A stretch of DNA of 64,000 bases from assembly GCA_963717195.1 (NCBI GenBank), contig CAVQVR010000010.1, positions 434,001-498,000 on the forward strand, read 5' to 3'. A program made the position numbers and the translations under genes. Source of the DNA: JACDAE01 sp963717195. Lineage in GTDB: Bacteria > Chloroflexota > Ktedonobacteria > Ktedonobacterales > Ktedonobacteraceae. The first letter of the stretch is position 1. Every line of letters starts with the position of its first letter. The notes below the pieces were generated by a model. It made no database searches and was not told the DNA's origin. It saw nothing but the letters and a program-made list of their open reading frames with translations. Below, in pieces: positions 46,967 to 55,908 of the stretch.

Positions 46967-47084
46967 TTACGCAAGTGTGATGGCACCCGAACTGCTGATT
47001 TTAATGGCTACCTGTGGCAAAGGAGTCGTTGCAGGTCCCTTGATCACTTTACCACCTTGTGCCGGGTCAAAGATAGCCCCATGA
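46758..47084 (+). CDS. doubtful small reading frame, partly antisense to the pseudokinase gene
   Basis: 108 codons from ATG 46758. The first 70 codons (WHGLLLSTLAELHTETDLQR) look like a real hydrophilic protein and lie in otherwise empty DNA. The last 39 are antisense to the Rieske end of the next gene. No good ribosome site. It could be a short gene or the remnant of a longer one. Confidence 0.3.
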   Translation: MATTENRHQFLDTQSTGEWHGLLLSTLAELHTETDLQRKKRTVLTWKITDRSKGEIQEDECIREIHNLNAYASVMAPELLILMATCGKGVVAGPLITLPPCAGSKIAP

Positions 47085-48511
47085 GCAGGACAAACGAGCA
47101 GCTTCGTTTTTGGATCGTAGTTTACAAGAACCCCGGTATGAGTACACCCTTGTTTATAGGCAACGAAATTGCCATCGGGCAGGTGGACAAGCAAGCGCTG
47201 GCGATGATCTGGTACTTTTGTATCAATAAATGCCACTGCGGTATTGAGAGCCTGATCAGTCTGTCCAATGCCATTTGTGAGTTTGTTCTGGGCAGTCTGT
47301 GTTACTTTTCCAGCACTGAGTATTTGTGCCAGACTAAAACCACCTATCCCCGCTATTCCTATGACCAATCCACCAGCCAGGAGTGCAGTTGTGCGACGAC
47401 GGCTTATCCTACTAGATTTTAAAGGACGTAAAGGACGTAAAGGACGTAAAGGACGTAAAGGTGAACTGAACGCATTAGGAACGGGGGATGATATGGATGG
47501 TAGTCCTGGCGGGGACCATTTCTGGGCAAAGTCCCTATCTGCCCAGAACTCATTGGTGGGTATGGAGTTATCTACCTTCAGATCAAAAAGGGGTGCAGGA
47601 GCTGGTATTGGAAGGGGCTGAATTGGAAAAGAGTAGAGCAGGTCTTCCTGCACAACTTCTTCTGTTTCAACGTGTTCTGCATAGGCCGTCAATACGTCCC
47701 TTACGCGCTGAAATCGTTTTTGGGGATCCTCTGCCAGAGCACGCTGCAAAACATGTTGTAGCGATGCCGGTGGACGCCAATCACGCTGCTCAAGAACTTC
47801 CTGTGGGGAAATATTACTCTCAAGGAACCTACCTTGAAGTAATTCTACCAGCAGCACACCGAGAGAATAGATATCTGAGCGGATATCAGCCATATACCCT
47901 TGTCGATATTCAGGGGCCAGATACTTCGAGGCACAAAGTGGTGTACCAGCAAGAGTGCTTTGCAACTCGGATCGTGTTGTGCAAGGCAAAATGTCACGTC
48001 GTTCCACCAGGCGTTTCAGTCCTATCGCTGCGATCTCAAGCGATCCATCGTTGCGGAGCAAGAGATTGGCAGGGGTGAGCATTCCGTGTACCTGACCGTT
48101 GCGATGAGCATACTCCAATCCTGCTATGATCTGCTCCAGGAAAGGTAGGATACTAGCAGGGCTCATGGGACCTTGCTGTTTGATAAGTGTGACGAGTGAT
48201 CCTTCAGTTTTATATGGAGTGATCAGATAGGGCAACCCTCCCCATTCTCCATAGCCGTAAAATGGCAGGAGATGGGAGTGGTGTAGCAGCATCAACGAAG
48301 GCGCTTCACGCCGAAACCTCGCGCGAAACTGCTGAACGTCAGTCACGGAGAGAGTTTCTGGTAGCTGAAACATAACAAAGGCAACAGATCGCTCTGGTTG
48401 GAGTTGCTGTGCACGGTAGACAACACTCATCGATCCACAACTTACTAATTGTTCGATGTGATAATCTTCTATTGTCTGCCCAACATACTGATCGAAAATA
48501 GTGCTTTTCAT
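46967..48511 (-). CDS. pseudokinase - membrane segment - Rieske [2Fe-2S] fusion
   Basis: 514 aa from ATG 48511 (AGAAGGGA upstream; an in-frame ATG at 48580 is possible). Residues 12-280 have the Ser/Thr kinase fold, but the catalytic Lys is replaced (SVAFV for VAIK), HRD reads HGM (142-144) and DFG reads AIG (162-164), so it should not phosphorylate. A Pro-rich spacer with four PLR units (351-363) leads to a twin-arginine-like segment (SRRRTTALLAGG, 370-381) and a helix to about 397. The C-terminus is a Rieske domain: Cys456-x-His458 and Cys474-xx-His477 in CTHTG and CPAHG. A redox sensor outside coupled to a scaffold inside is my inference. Confidence 0.88.
   Translation of the reverse strand: MKSTIFDQYVGQTIEDYHIEQLVSCGSMSVVYRAQQLQPERSVAFVMFQLPETLSVTDVQQFRARFRREAPSLMLLHHSHLLPFYGYGEWGGLPYLITPYKTEGSLVTLIKQQGPMSPASILPFLEQIIAGLEYAHRNGQVHGMLTPANLLLRNDGSLEIAAIGLKRLVERRDILPCTTRSELQSTLAGTPLCASKYLAPEYRQGYMADIRSDIYSLGVLLVELLQGRFLESNISPQEVLEQRDWRPPASLQHVLQRALAEDPQKRFQRVRDVLTAYAEHVETEEVVQEDLLYSFPIQPLPIPAPAPLFDLKVDNSIPTNEFWADRDFAQKWSPPGLPSISSPVPNAFSSPLRPLRPLRPLRPLKSSRISRRRTTALLAGGLVIGIAGIGGFSLAQILSAGKVTQTAQNKLTNGIGQTDQALNTAVAFIDTKVPDHRQRLLVHLPDGNFVAYKQGCTHTGVLVNYDPKTKLLVCPAHGAIFDPAQGGKVIKGPATTPLPQVAIKISSSGAITLA
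47421..47461. repeat. 9-bp tandem repeat, 4.5 units
   Basis: AAAGGACGT repeated head to tail, encoding the Pro-Leu-Arg linker of the pseudokinase on the minus strand. Gain or loss of units keeps the frame. Confidence 0.9.
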
Positions 48512-48593
48512 CCAGGCATAATCCCTTCTCAAGACATCACTATAGCCATATTCCATTGAGCGTTCTATTTGTAAAATCATGTACTCAACAGAG

Positions 48594-48642
48594 ATGAGTC
48601 ATCGCGGACGTTTTAAACGTGTTCAGGCCCGAGATGACTCAT
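48594..48642. repeat. ATGAGTCATC-family short palindrome
   Basis: ATGAGTCATCGCGG (48594-48607) faces its complement ending ATGACTCAT (48642), with ACGTTTTAAACGT in the centre. It shares its ends with the 238-bp palindrome at 41146 and lies just upstream of the pseudokinase gene. Confidence 0.65.
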
Positions 48643-48722
48643 GTCTTGATGTCCTCCTCAAGAGATAGAGTAGAAGATGTTCTATCAATCAGCTCTTTCT
48701 ATTTGCGGAGGAGAAGCATCAT

Positions 48723-49187
48723 TTAGCTAACGGTGATCGTGATCATTGCCTGGCTGTCAGCAGGGTCAGGGGTGTGTTTTCCGTCCTTGAGGCGATCAAC
48801 CAGTTGACTGGTGACGGTATAGGTTCCAGCCGTAGGAAAGGTCACGGTTGCGGTATTGTCATTGGAACCACTCCTGGCAGCTGTGGCAGAGGCAGGACCA
48901 GTCGGAGAAATGACCAATTTGTGGTTTTCATCTGAATTATTGACCCATTTCACACTATCGCCCGCCTTGATGGATAACGTCGTGGGATCAAATGCGTATA
49001 TATCATTCCCACCAACTTTCTCTGTAATAGTGACGGTTTGTGCCGAGCCGCCACCTGATGAAGTAGAACCCGATGATGTTGCAGCGGTTGTTGTATCACC
49101 ACCACATGCTGAGAGGGTGAATGTTAACACCAATAATGTCATCAACATCACGACGGAAATTTGACGGCGAAAGAACGATTTAAACAT
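48723..49187 (-). CDS. cupredoxin-like lipoprotein
   Basis: 154 aa from ATG 49187 (AAGGAGAAG 7 bp upstream). Lipoprotein signal: FKSFFRRQISVVMLMTLLVL then the lipobox LSAC, a Ser/Gly/Thr linker, and a cupredoxin-type beta sandwich (FDPTTLSIKAGDSVKWVNN; DENHKLVIS; FPTAGTYTVTSQ). The first copper His is present (NH in DENHK), but the later strand has no Cys, so a type 1 copper site is unlikely. It is anchored on the outer face of the membrane. It lies upstream of the Rieske pseudokinase in the same direction, but too far (over 200 bp, with a palindrome between) to prove an operon. Confidence 0.78.
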   Translation of the reverse strand: MFKSFFRRQISVVMLMTLLVLTFTLSACGGDTTTAATSSGSTSSGGGSAQTVTITEKVGGNDIYAFDPTTLSIKAGDSVKWVNNSDENHKLVISPTGPASATAARSGSNDNTATVTFPTAGTYTVTSQLVDRLKDGKHTPDPADSQAMITITVS

Positions 49188-49864
49188 ATGAAGCTTCTCC
49201 TTCTTAGTTTGTCTTATGAGGTGGGGAGTCTGGAAGCACCTCATGTCTTGTCGATGATACCAGTTGCATCATCGATACGCTGTGCACAAGATTGCCGTGG
49301 GCAAACAGATCATGCCCTTCAGCTTCACTAAGAGCCAGTGCACACACTTTTTATGCTCTCAGTACAGGGTATTCTCCAAATAGGCCGCCGAATGATATGC
49401 AGTATTTGAAACATATTTCAGCATTCCTGCGGTTACCCTGAATTAATACTACATCAATGTATCTCACTATGCTAGAAGAATAGGACTTTTTAACTATATA
49501 CAATCTGAAAAATATCCTCCAAAAATACCCTCCAAGGAGCAGAGAAACGCACGAAAAGAGAAACAGGTCGGCTATTCTCATTCTTATTATTCTCATTCTT
49601 ATGGAGAACTCTTTCAAGATATGTAACCCTACTTTCTAAATTTAGACACGCGCTATACTCTGCTTTTTTACCAATTCCTCACCCATGAGCACTTTTATAC
49701 CGATGGTGAAAGGCCGTATTTATGCTCTTTCTCCTGTATTGACTGATATCATGAAATAGAAGGAGATCCATAACTCTAGCACAACGGCTCCTACTTCCTC
49801 AGATAATAATGAGGTGAAAGTAGGAGCCGTTGTAGTTTAAATTTTCGAATTACACAGGCTGAAC
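49188..49864. other. 677-bp intergenic region
   Basis: AT-rich, with a strong hairpin at 49781-49833 and a short direct repeat (TCTCATTCTTAT) near 49576-49600. A TTG-started frame on the minus strand (49351-49617) is not convincing. Confidence 0.5.
49781..49833. terminator. 15-bp perfect hairpin downstream of the amino-acid ABC operon
   Basis: ACAACGGCTCCTACT / AGTAGGAGCCGTTGT with an inner CCTC/GAGG. It lies 32 bp past the stop of the last permease gene. There is no clear T-run on the minus strand, so it may end or protect the transcript. Confidence 0.5.
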
Positions 49865-50746
49865 CTAATACGCCACCCCCATACGTCCCTCAAGATACCG
49901 CGCCAGCAACGCCAATGGATAACAGATGCACAGGAAAATAAGCGCACCAAAGACATAGATAAACATCTGTTTGGGTGGATCCGATGATAGAGGACTGGCA
50001 AGGGATGTTGTCATCTGCTGCAACTCAATCACACCACCAATGGTTGAAAGCAGAGCGGTATCCTGCACCAGCGTAATGAAATAGTTGGCGAAAGGTGGAA
50101 TCGTGATACGGATAGCTTGCGGCAAGACAATCTTGCGCATCGTCTGACCCGAATTAAGACCCAGACTCAACGCCGCTTCGGACTGTCCTTTATTGACTGA
50201 CTCTATACCTGTACGAAAGACCTCGGTGAGGTAGGCTCCGTAGTTAAAACTGAGGCCGAGAATACCGTAAAAAGCGGCGTCAAAGACTGTGGAAGGCGGC
50301 AGAAAACTATTACTTTGCAGCAGTGTCAAGACCTGATAGGCAACATTATAGGGATCAAAACCAAGGTTTGACAGCGCAAGGTTCACACCGAAACCCCATA
50401 ATAGCAACTGCACAAGAATAGGAGTACCGCGTATTAACTCAACATACAGGAGGGCCAGCCAGCGCACAACAAAAAAGCGCGAAAGGCGAGAGAGTGCGCC
50501 AACAAGGCCAAAGATCGTCGCAAGAATCATACTGGCAATCGAGAGGAAAATCGTTACACCTGCCGCCTGCAATAAGACAGGAAGATCGAGAATAATAGCA
50601 TCGCGATAGGTATACAGGTAATAGGCAAAGGCTGCAAGGGCGGCTATCAACACAATATAAAAAGATTTGTCAAGCACCGCAAGCCACAGGCGCGGCTTCT
50701 GCCCGGTCTCGCTCTGCTGTCCGCTATTGGTCACAACATGTTGCAT
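49865..50746 (-). CDS. polar amino-acid ABC transporter permease (HisM/GlnP type)
   Basis: 293 aa. An N-terminal extension and helix (FYIVLIALAAFAYYLYTY) are followed by the typical core with five helices, the inter-helix motif VELIRGTPILVQLLLWGFGV, and the EAA loop EAALSLGLNSGQTMRKIVLPQA that docks on the ATPase. Last gene of the four-gene operon, 15 bp after the second permease. It forms a heterodimeric channel with that permease for an amino acid such as glutamine, arginine or cystine. Confidence 0.92.
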   Translation of the reverse strand: MQHVVTNSGQQSETGQKPRLWLAVLDKSFYIVLIAALAAFAYYLYTYRDAIILDLPVLLQAAGVTIFLSIASMILATIFGLVGALSRLSRFFVVRWLALLYVELIRGTPILVQLLLWGFGVNLALSNLGFDPYNVAYQVLTLLQSNSFLPPSTVFDAAFYGILGLSFNYGAYLTEVFRTGIESVNKGQSEAALSLGLNSGQTMRKIVLPQAIRITIPPFANYFITLVQDTALLSTIGGVIELQQMTTSLASPLSSDPPKQMFIYVFGALIFLCICYPLALLARYLEGRMGVAY

Positions 50747-50761
50747 TTCTTTCTCCTGCCA

Positions 50762-51427
50762 TCACTGCACAGAACGTAAGCGGCGTTCGTAAAAGCGTGC
50801 GACATATGAAGTAGGTAAGCTGAGTATCAGATAGAGCACAAGCGCAATCACAAAAAATGGTAGCGGATTACTCCCATAGCGGTCACGCCATACATCAAGC
50901 TTGCTTGTAATCTCTGCGCCACCAATCACGCTTATGATCGCGGAGTCCTTGAGCATATAAATCAGGTCATTGACAAAAGGCGGAATCATCAATGGAATAG
51001 CCTGAGGAAAGATAATGCGCACGAAATTCTGAACCGGGGTTAAGCCAAGTGAGATTGCGGCTTCCGCCTGGCCGCGATCAACCGAAAGGAAACCAGCGCG
51101 AAAGACCTCAGCCTCATAGGCAGCATAGTTTAATGCTAATGTACCAATACCAGCCGTCCAGGTATTAATATAGATTGACAGGCCATAAGGCTGTAGAAGT
51201 CCGCTTAGCCCGAAGTAAATAATAAATATCTGCGCAATCATTGGAGTGCTACGAATTACTTCGACATAAATACGTGCAGGTACTTTCAACCACGTAAGGT
51301 GCGAATTCGACATCAACGCCAATAGCAGACCAAGCAGAAGAGCAATCGGGAAAGAGGTAGCGCAGAAAATGACGGTATTTTTTGCACCATCCAGGAAATC
51401 AAGTAACACCACTGAGTACTGGGGCAT
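50762..51427 (-). CDS. polar amino-acid ABC transporter permease
   Basis: 221 aa, the usual size for the family. Motifs VEVIRSTPMIAQIFIIYFGL and the EAA loop EAAISLGLTPVQNFVRIIFPQA are clear, with five hydrophobic helices. Partner of the neighbouring permease in the same operon. Confidence 0.92.
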   Translation of the reverse strand: MPQYSVVLLDFLDGAKNTVIFCATSFPIALLLGLLLALMSNSHLTWLKVPARIYVEVIRSTPMIAQIFIIYFGLSGLLQPYGLSIYINTWTAGIGTLALNYAAYEAEVFRAGFLSVDRGQAEAAISLGLTPVQNFVRIIFPQAIPLMIPPFVNDLIYMLKDSAIISVIGGAEITSKLDVWRDRYGSNPLPFFVIALVLYLILSLPTSYVARFYERRLRSVQ

Positions 51428-51525
51428 GAAGTGTCCTTTCTCGTCTACCAGTACAGCGACGCATTATGAAAAGCAGAAGCGGGAATGGGATAAACCCATT
51501 CTCCGCTCTATCCATGCAATAAAAA

Positions 51526-52455
51526 CTACACGATACCAATCTCGGCCTGCTGATCATTCCACATCTGCCATTTCTGATAGATCGTCTTCAGAGTGCCATT
51601 TTTCTTCAGAATAGCAAAAGCCTGGTTGATCTTCGGCAGAAGTTTCGTTGCATTGGGATTGCCTTTTTTAAAACCACAATAGTAATTATCGAGATAAATT
51701 GGCTTTCCAAGCAACGTTAACTGCGGGATAGGGGTAGCCCCTGGACCAGAGCCAAGAATGTAGTACGCGGCAATTGGGGAATCCAGGAAGAAGGCATCGA
51801 CCTTTTTCTGCACAAGATCGCTAAAAGCGATATTGCCATCATAAGCTTTAATGTTGATCTTCGGATCGCCCTGCATGATCGTCTGTGCCAGGTACCCACT
51901 GCCAGTACCAACCGTGTAACCTTCCAGAACTTTGATATCGGTGGGGTTGACGACATTCGCAAAACGCGTATCATCTTTGCGCACGATAATCTGCTGACCA
52001 TAGCGATAATAGGGGTCAGAGAACAGCTCGGTTTTTTCACGATCCACCGTCTTCTCCCAACCATTCATCACCATATCAAACTGATTTGCATATAACGCCT
52101 GATCCAGGTTGTCATATTCAATTTCGACCTGCGTCTGCGTAATACCCATCAGGTTTGCAATCGCTTGCGCAATCTCGACCTCGAAACCAACCAGACTCTT
52201 GGGATTTGCAGGATCCTGGAAGACATAGGGGGCACCACTGACATAATCCGAGCCCCATTGCAATTCAGTTGGAATCTTTAAGCCTGCAGGGACTACTTTC
52301 GTCGCGCCGGGAGTTGCACTACTGCCTGTCGTTGTAGAGACGTTGCCACCACAGGCGGCTAAAATATACTCCAGCATTCCGCCAGCCGCAACCAGCCCTC
52401 CTGCCTGGCCTGTGCGTCTCAAAAATGTTCGTCTGCTCAACTCGTCGTGTATCAT
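51526..52455 (-). CDS. amino-acid ABC transporter substrate-binding lipoprotein
   Basis: 309 aa from ATG 52455 (AGAAAGG 10 bp upstream; longer reading upstream rejected). The N-terminus combines a twin-arginine motif (SRRTFLRRTGQAGG) with a lipobox-like end (ILAACGG), so export as a folded lipoprotein through Tat is likely. The rest is a SBP_bac_3 periplasmic-binding fold: LVGFEVEIAQAIANLMG, then MNGWEKTVDREKTELFSDPY and the C-terminal lobe. It captures the amino acid and delivers it to the permeases. Confidence 0.92.
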   Translation of the reverse strand: MIHDELSRRTFLRRTGQAGGLVAAGGMLEYILAACGGNVSTTTGSSATPGATKVVPAGLKIPTELQWGSDYVSGAPYVFQDPANPKSLVGFEVEIAQAIANLMGITQTQVEIEYDNLDQALYANQFDMVMNGWEKTVDREKTELFSDPYYRYGQQIIVRKDDTRFANVVNPTDIKVLEGYTVGTGSGYLAQTIMQGDPKINIKAYDGNIAFSDLVQKKVDAFFLDSPIAAYYILGSGPGATPIPQLTLLGKPIYLDNYYCGFKKGNPNATKLLPKINQAFAILKKNGTLKTIYQKWQMWNDQQAEIGIV

Positions 52456-52504
52456 AAAATATGTGCCTTTCTGGTGATCCTCCTGGTTGACTTGCATACC
52501 TTTG

Positions 52505-53341
52505 TTAAGGCAAGACAGACAGCACGCGCTCCAGGAATAGCTGTGTGCGTTTCTCTTTCGGTTGACTGAACAGCGCCTCAGGTTCTCCCTGCTCCACAAT
52601 GACGCCATCAGACATAAATACCACACGATCGGAGACATCGCGTGCGAACTGCATCTCATGCGTTACGACGACCATTGTACTGCCCTCGTATGCAAGGTCT
52701 TTCATCACTCTGAGCACTTCGCCCACTAATTCTGGATCCAGTGCGGAGGTTGGCTCATCGAAGAGAAGAGCCTGCGGCTGCATCGCCAGAGCACGAGCTA
52801 TCGCTACACGTTGCTTTTGCCCGCCGGAGAGACGGCTCGGATACACATCACGCTTCTCAGATAACCCTACTTTTGCCAGCAGCCTCTCACCCAGAGCTAC
52901 AGCCTGATCCTTTGGCATTTTCCGTACCAGCAAGGGCGCTTCAATAACATTTTGCAATACGGTCATATGTGGAAAAAGATTAAAATTCTGAAACACCATT
53001 CCCAATTCACGGCGCATAGGACTGAGCTGCTTTACTGAAAGACTGGAATTGAGGCGTTGACCATGAATATAGATTTCCCCGCTGGTCGCTTTTTCCAGTG
53101 CATTCAGACAACGGATCAGCGTGCTTTTCCCCGAACCGCTCGGTCCGATCAATGCCACAACTTCTCGACGATGAACCTCAAAATCTATATCCTTGAGCAC
53201 ATGTTTGTCACCAAAGTATTTGTTGAGTTTTACCGTTTGCAGAATAAGTTCATCCTCAACTGGGCTGATCGCCTGGGATCGGGCAAGTTCGCCAGAGGGG
53301 CTGGCAAAGACACCATTTGGTATGCTCGGATCTGCGTCCAT
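52505..53341 (-). CDS. polar amino-acid ABC transporter ATP-binding protein
   Basis: 278 aa. Walker A GPSGSGKSTLIRC, Q-loop VFQNFNLFPHMTV, signature RLSGGQKQRVAIARALA, Walker B ALLFDEPTSALDPE and the switch VVVTHEM. A 30-residue extension precedes the domain. First gene of the operon (ATPase, binding protein, two permeases). Confidence 0.95.
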   Translation of the reverse strand: MDADPSIPNGVFASPSGELARSQAISPVEDELILQTVKLNKYFGDKHVLKDIDFEVHRREVVALIGPSGSGKSTLIRCLNALEKATSGEIYIHGQRLNSSLSVKQLSPMRRELGMVFQNFNLFPHMTVLQNVIEAPLLVRKMPKDQAVALGERLLAKVGLSEKRDVYPSRLSGGQKQRVAIARALAMQPQALLFDEPTSALDPELVGEVLRVMKDLAYEGSTMVVVTHEMQFARDVSDRVVFMSDGVIVEQGEPEALFSQPKEKRTQLFLERVLSVLP

Positions 53342-53402
53342 ATCACCCCTTTTCTCGCCAGGTAGCGAAGCTAAGCAGGCACCAGATTATCTCGAATTAT
53401 AG

Positions 53403-53494
53403 CATGTAGGGGCTAGATTTATTGCGCCGGGTGGGTGGGCATGATGAACACAAATTGTCCACCCACCGGGCGCGATAAATCTCGCCCCTACATG
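53403..53494. repeat. GTAGGGGC-family palindrome, copy 3
   Basis: Arms of 36 bp (53403-53438 / 53459-53494) with three mismatches and a 20-nt loop; middle AGATTTATTGCG as in copy 1. It lies between two divergent genes, so it is not simply a terminator here. Confidence 0.88.
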
Positions 53495-53495
53495 T

Positions 53496-53501
53496 TATAC
53501 T
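53496..53501 (+). promoter_or_regulatory. possible -10 box of the hydrolase gene
   Basis: TATACT with an upstream TG (TGTTATACT) at the very edge of the palindrome, 33 bp before the GTG start. Confidence 0.35.
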
Positions 53502-53533
53502 ATTAAAAATATATATTCTATGGTAGGTGTCAC

Positions 53534-54313
53534 GTGCCATTTCTCGAATTACCCCGTACCACTTTATACTACGATATCTTTATGCCAGATATCACACGGA
53601 AAACAAGCAATCAGACATTACTCCTGCTGCACGGCTTCCTTGGTACACCTGCCAGCGATTTCGCGGAGCAAATACCTGCTCTCCATCAACAGTATACTAT
53701 CCTTGCCCCACATCTTCATGGTCATGGACATTCTTCCCATCGTTCCAGCTATACAACCACATATTATCGGGAAGATGTCGCCGATATTGTAGCTCTGCTC
53801 GATGCGCTCAACCTCTCACGGGTACTGGTCCTGGGCTTTAGCGATGGAGCGATTGTGGGTCTGCTCCTTGCGGCGCTCCATCCTGAGCGTGTTGCGGCCA
53901 TAGCAATTCATGGGGCACAGCATTTGATTACAACACGTGATACTGCTGCGATTCGTTCATGGTTACTCGAAAAACCGCTCTCTCCCAGATGGCAAGAGCA
54001 ACTGACAACCTTGCATGGTGATCCTTACTGGCGCTCGCTCCTCCCTCTCTACGTTCGCGTACAGGAGGAGCTGGTGGATTGCGGGGGTGTCTTGATCTCT
54101 GACGAGGAACTGGCGTCGATGCGTTGCCCTACTTTAATAATGCATGGGACACATGATCGCGTCGTTGCCGTTGAATACGCTTCTATGCTCTCCCGCCACA
54201 TCTCCGGCTCACAGCTTCGGTTGTTTGATGCCGGGCACGCTCTCCATCTGCGTTGTGCAGATGAATATACTACTGCTGTCTTGAACTTTTTTACCTCTGG
54301 AGAAGCGGGGTAG
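53534..54313 (+). CDS. alpha/beta hydrolase
   Basis: 259 aa starting at GTG 53534 (TAGGTG a few bases upstream). Oxyanion region LLLHGFLG, nucleophile elbow GFSDG with Ser103, acid in HGTHDRVV and the catalytic His in DAGHALH. Closest in style to MhpC/YcjY-type esterases and lipases. Substrate unknown. It stands alone upstream of the GT2 operon, separated by 160 bp. Confidence 0.85.
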   Translation: MPFLELPRTTLYYDIFMPDITRKTSNQTLLLLHGFLGTPASDFAEQIPALHQQYTILAPHLHGHGHSSHRSSYTTTYYREDVADIVALLDALNLSRVLVLGFSDGAIVGLLLAALHPERVAAIAIHGAQHLITTRDTAAIRSWLLEKPLSPRWQEQLTTLHGDPYWRSLLPLYVRVQEELVDCGGVLISDEELASMRCPTLIMHGTHDRVVAVEYASMLSRHISGSQLRLFDAGHALHLRCADEYTTAVLNFFTSGEAG

Positions 54314-54473
54314 GGCATCACCATGAAGCATCGCCACATTTTCAAATAGGCCATTTATACCCCTCAACCCAAATAATTATTGGCTTGTGATATTGTAAAT
54401 AGTGTGGGCATGAAACGTGGCAAAGGGTAGTCCAACTCTGTTGGTCATTTTATGTAGTAGAGGAACTTGATAT

Positions 54474-55178
54474 ATGGCAAACGTTGCAATTGTTATACCA
54501 GCATTGAATGAAGAGGATGCACTGCGGCAACTGCTCTCGGAAATCCCTCCTGCTTTTGCTCAATGGATCATCATTGTTGACAACGGGAGTACTGATAGAA
54601 CAGCTGCCGTTGCCAGGGCTGCGGCAGCCATTGTTGTGGATGAGCCAGTACGCGGCTATGGGAGTGCATGTTTTAAGGGATTCACGACCGCGAAAAACCT
54701 GGGAGCTGACTTTGTTATTTTTATGGATGGCGATGGCAGTGATGATCCAGTCGACCTTCCCGCGATGCTTGCTCCCATCCTTGAGGGGCAGGCAGATTTC
54801 TCTATCGGCTCGCGCATCAGCACACGTTCTGGACGTGAAGCAGTTCCACCTCATGCACGCCTGGGCAACTGGCTGGTTAGCCGTATGATCCGCCTGTTCT
54901 ACAAGGTAGATCTGCACGACATCGGTTCTTTCCGTGCCATTCGCTGTTCTGCTTTAGAGGCGCTGCAGATGAATGAGATGACCTTTGGCTGGCCCGTCGA
55001 GATGCTCGTCAAAGCTGCACGTGCTCAGTATCGTATCATCGAGCTGCCCATCCACTACCGAAGACGCAGTCATGGCCATTCCAAAGTCTCCAGGACTATT
55101 GTCGGCAGCGTGAAAGCAGCTTATTGCATGATTAGCATAACGCTGCGCTACGCGGGAGCAAAAGGAATTCATGTCTGA
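54474..55178 (+). CDS. GT2 family glycosyltransferase (DPG/DPM-synthase-like)
   Basis: 234 aa. The GT-A start VAIVIPALNEEDAL, the nucleotide-sugar site IIVDNGSTDRTAAVA, and a DxD region in FIFMDGDGSDDP-type sequence (residues about 82-92), then GSRISTRSG and HGHSKVSRT at the end. These features match dolichyl- or polyprenyl-phosphate sugar transferases. No membrane extension. It overlaps the next gene by 8 bp, so the two are coupled. Confidence 0.85.
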   Translation: MANVAIVIPALNEEDALRQLLSEIPPAFAQWIIIVDNGSTDRTAAVARAAAAIVVDEPVRGYGSACFKGFTTAKNLGADFVIFMDGDGSDDPVDLPAMLAPILEGQADFSIGSRISTRSGREAVPPHARLGNWLVSRMIRLFYKVDLHDIGSFRAIRCSALEALQMNEMTFGWPVEMLVKAARAQYRIIELPIHYRRRSHGHSKVSRTIVGSVKAAYCMISITLRYAGAKGIHV

Positions 55179-55908
55179 TACAGCTCTCGTTATTATGGCC
55201 CGTTATCCAGAGCCAGGTAAAACCAAAACACGCCTGGCTCGGGCTCTTGGAAATGCCGAGACTGCCCAGCTCTACCAGGCATTTCTGACCGACCTGGCCC
55301 GACGTTTCAATGGAGGGGACTATGATCTAAACTGGGCCTATACGCCTGCCCATGTCGACTATGCCGCCTTTGTACGTACCCTTGCTCCTGAAGACAGCCC
55401 GCAAGTGCATTGCTTTCCCCAGGAGGGACCAGATTTCGGCGCGCGTTTGCTCTCCGCGTTCCAGTGGACGTATCAGCGAGGTTTCTCGCGTACCGTCCTT
55501 ATTGGATCGGATTCACCACATATCAGCCGGGAAATTATCAAACAGGCTCTGGTTGCTCTTGATGAGGCAGATGTCGTGCTGGGGCCTTCTGAGGATGGTG
55601 GCTATTATTTAATCGCAATGCGTAAGCCACATGATGTCTTTAGTGGTATTCCAATGAGCACGGATGTAGTGACACAGATGACGGTTGCATCAGCTTTACA
55701 ACAAGGTCTGACAACGTCCCTGATCGATCAGTTGTACGATATTGATGAATTGCCAGACTTACTGCGTCTGGCTGAATTACTTGCCGTTGAAAGCAGTTAT
55801 GCTCCAGCCACCGCCGCTTATCTAGCCACTATGAGGAGTCTCCATGATTACCACGCCCATCTTGACGCTACCACGCTCGATCTACATAGAACCAACCAGT
55901 CGCTGTAA
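55171..55908 (+). CDS. TIGR04282/DUF2064-family nucleotidyl-sugar transferase-like protein
   Basis: 245 aa. The signatures ALVIMARYPEPGKTKTRLA, LIGSDSPHI and GPSEDGGYYLIAM are those of the DUF2064 family, related to CofC-like nucleotidyltransferases and found in arsenosugar and other natural-product loci. The 3' end overlaps the radical SAM gene by 65 bp. The exact reaction is unknown. Confidence 0.85.
   Translation: MSDTALVIMARYPEPGKTKTRLARALGNAETAQLYQAFLTDLARRFNGGDYDLNWAYTPAHVDYAAFVRTLAPEDSPQVHCFPQEGPDFGARLLSAFQWTYQRGFSRTVLIGSDSPHISREIIKQALVALDEADVVLGPSEDGGYYLIAMRKPHDVFSGIPMSTDVVTQMTVASALQQGLTTSLIDQLYDIDELPDLLRLAELLAVESSYAPATAAYLATMRSLHDYHAHLDATTLDLHRTNQSL

Noticed and set aside
49351..49617. 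88-codon minus-strand frame with a hydrophobic segment
   Set aside because: TTG start without a ribosome site, and it includes a simple direct repeat; the region looks non-coding.
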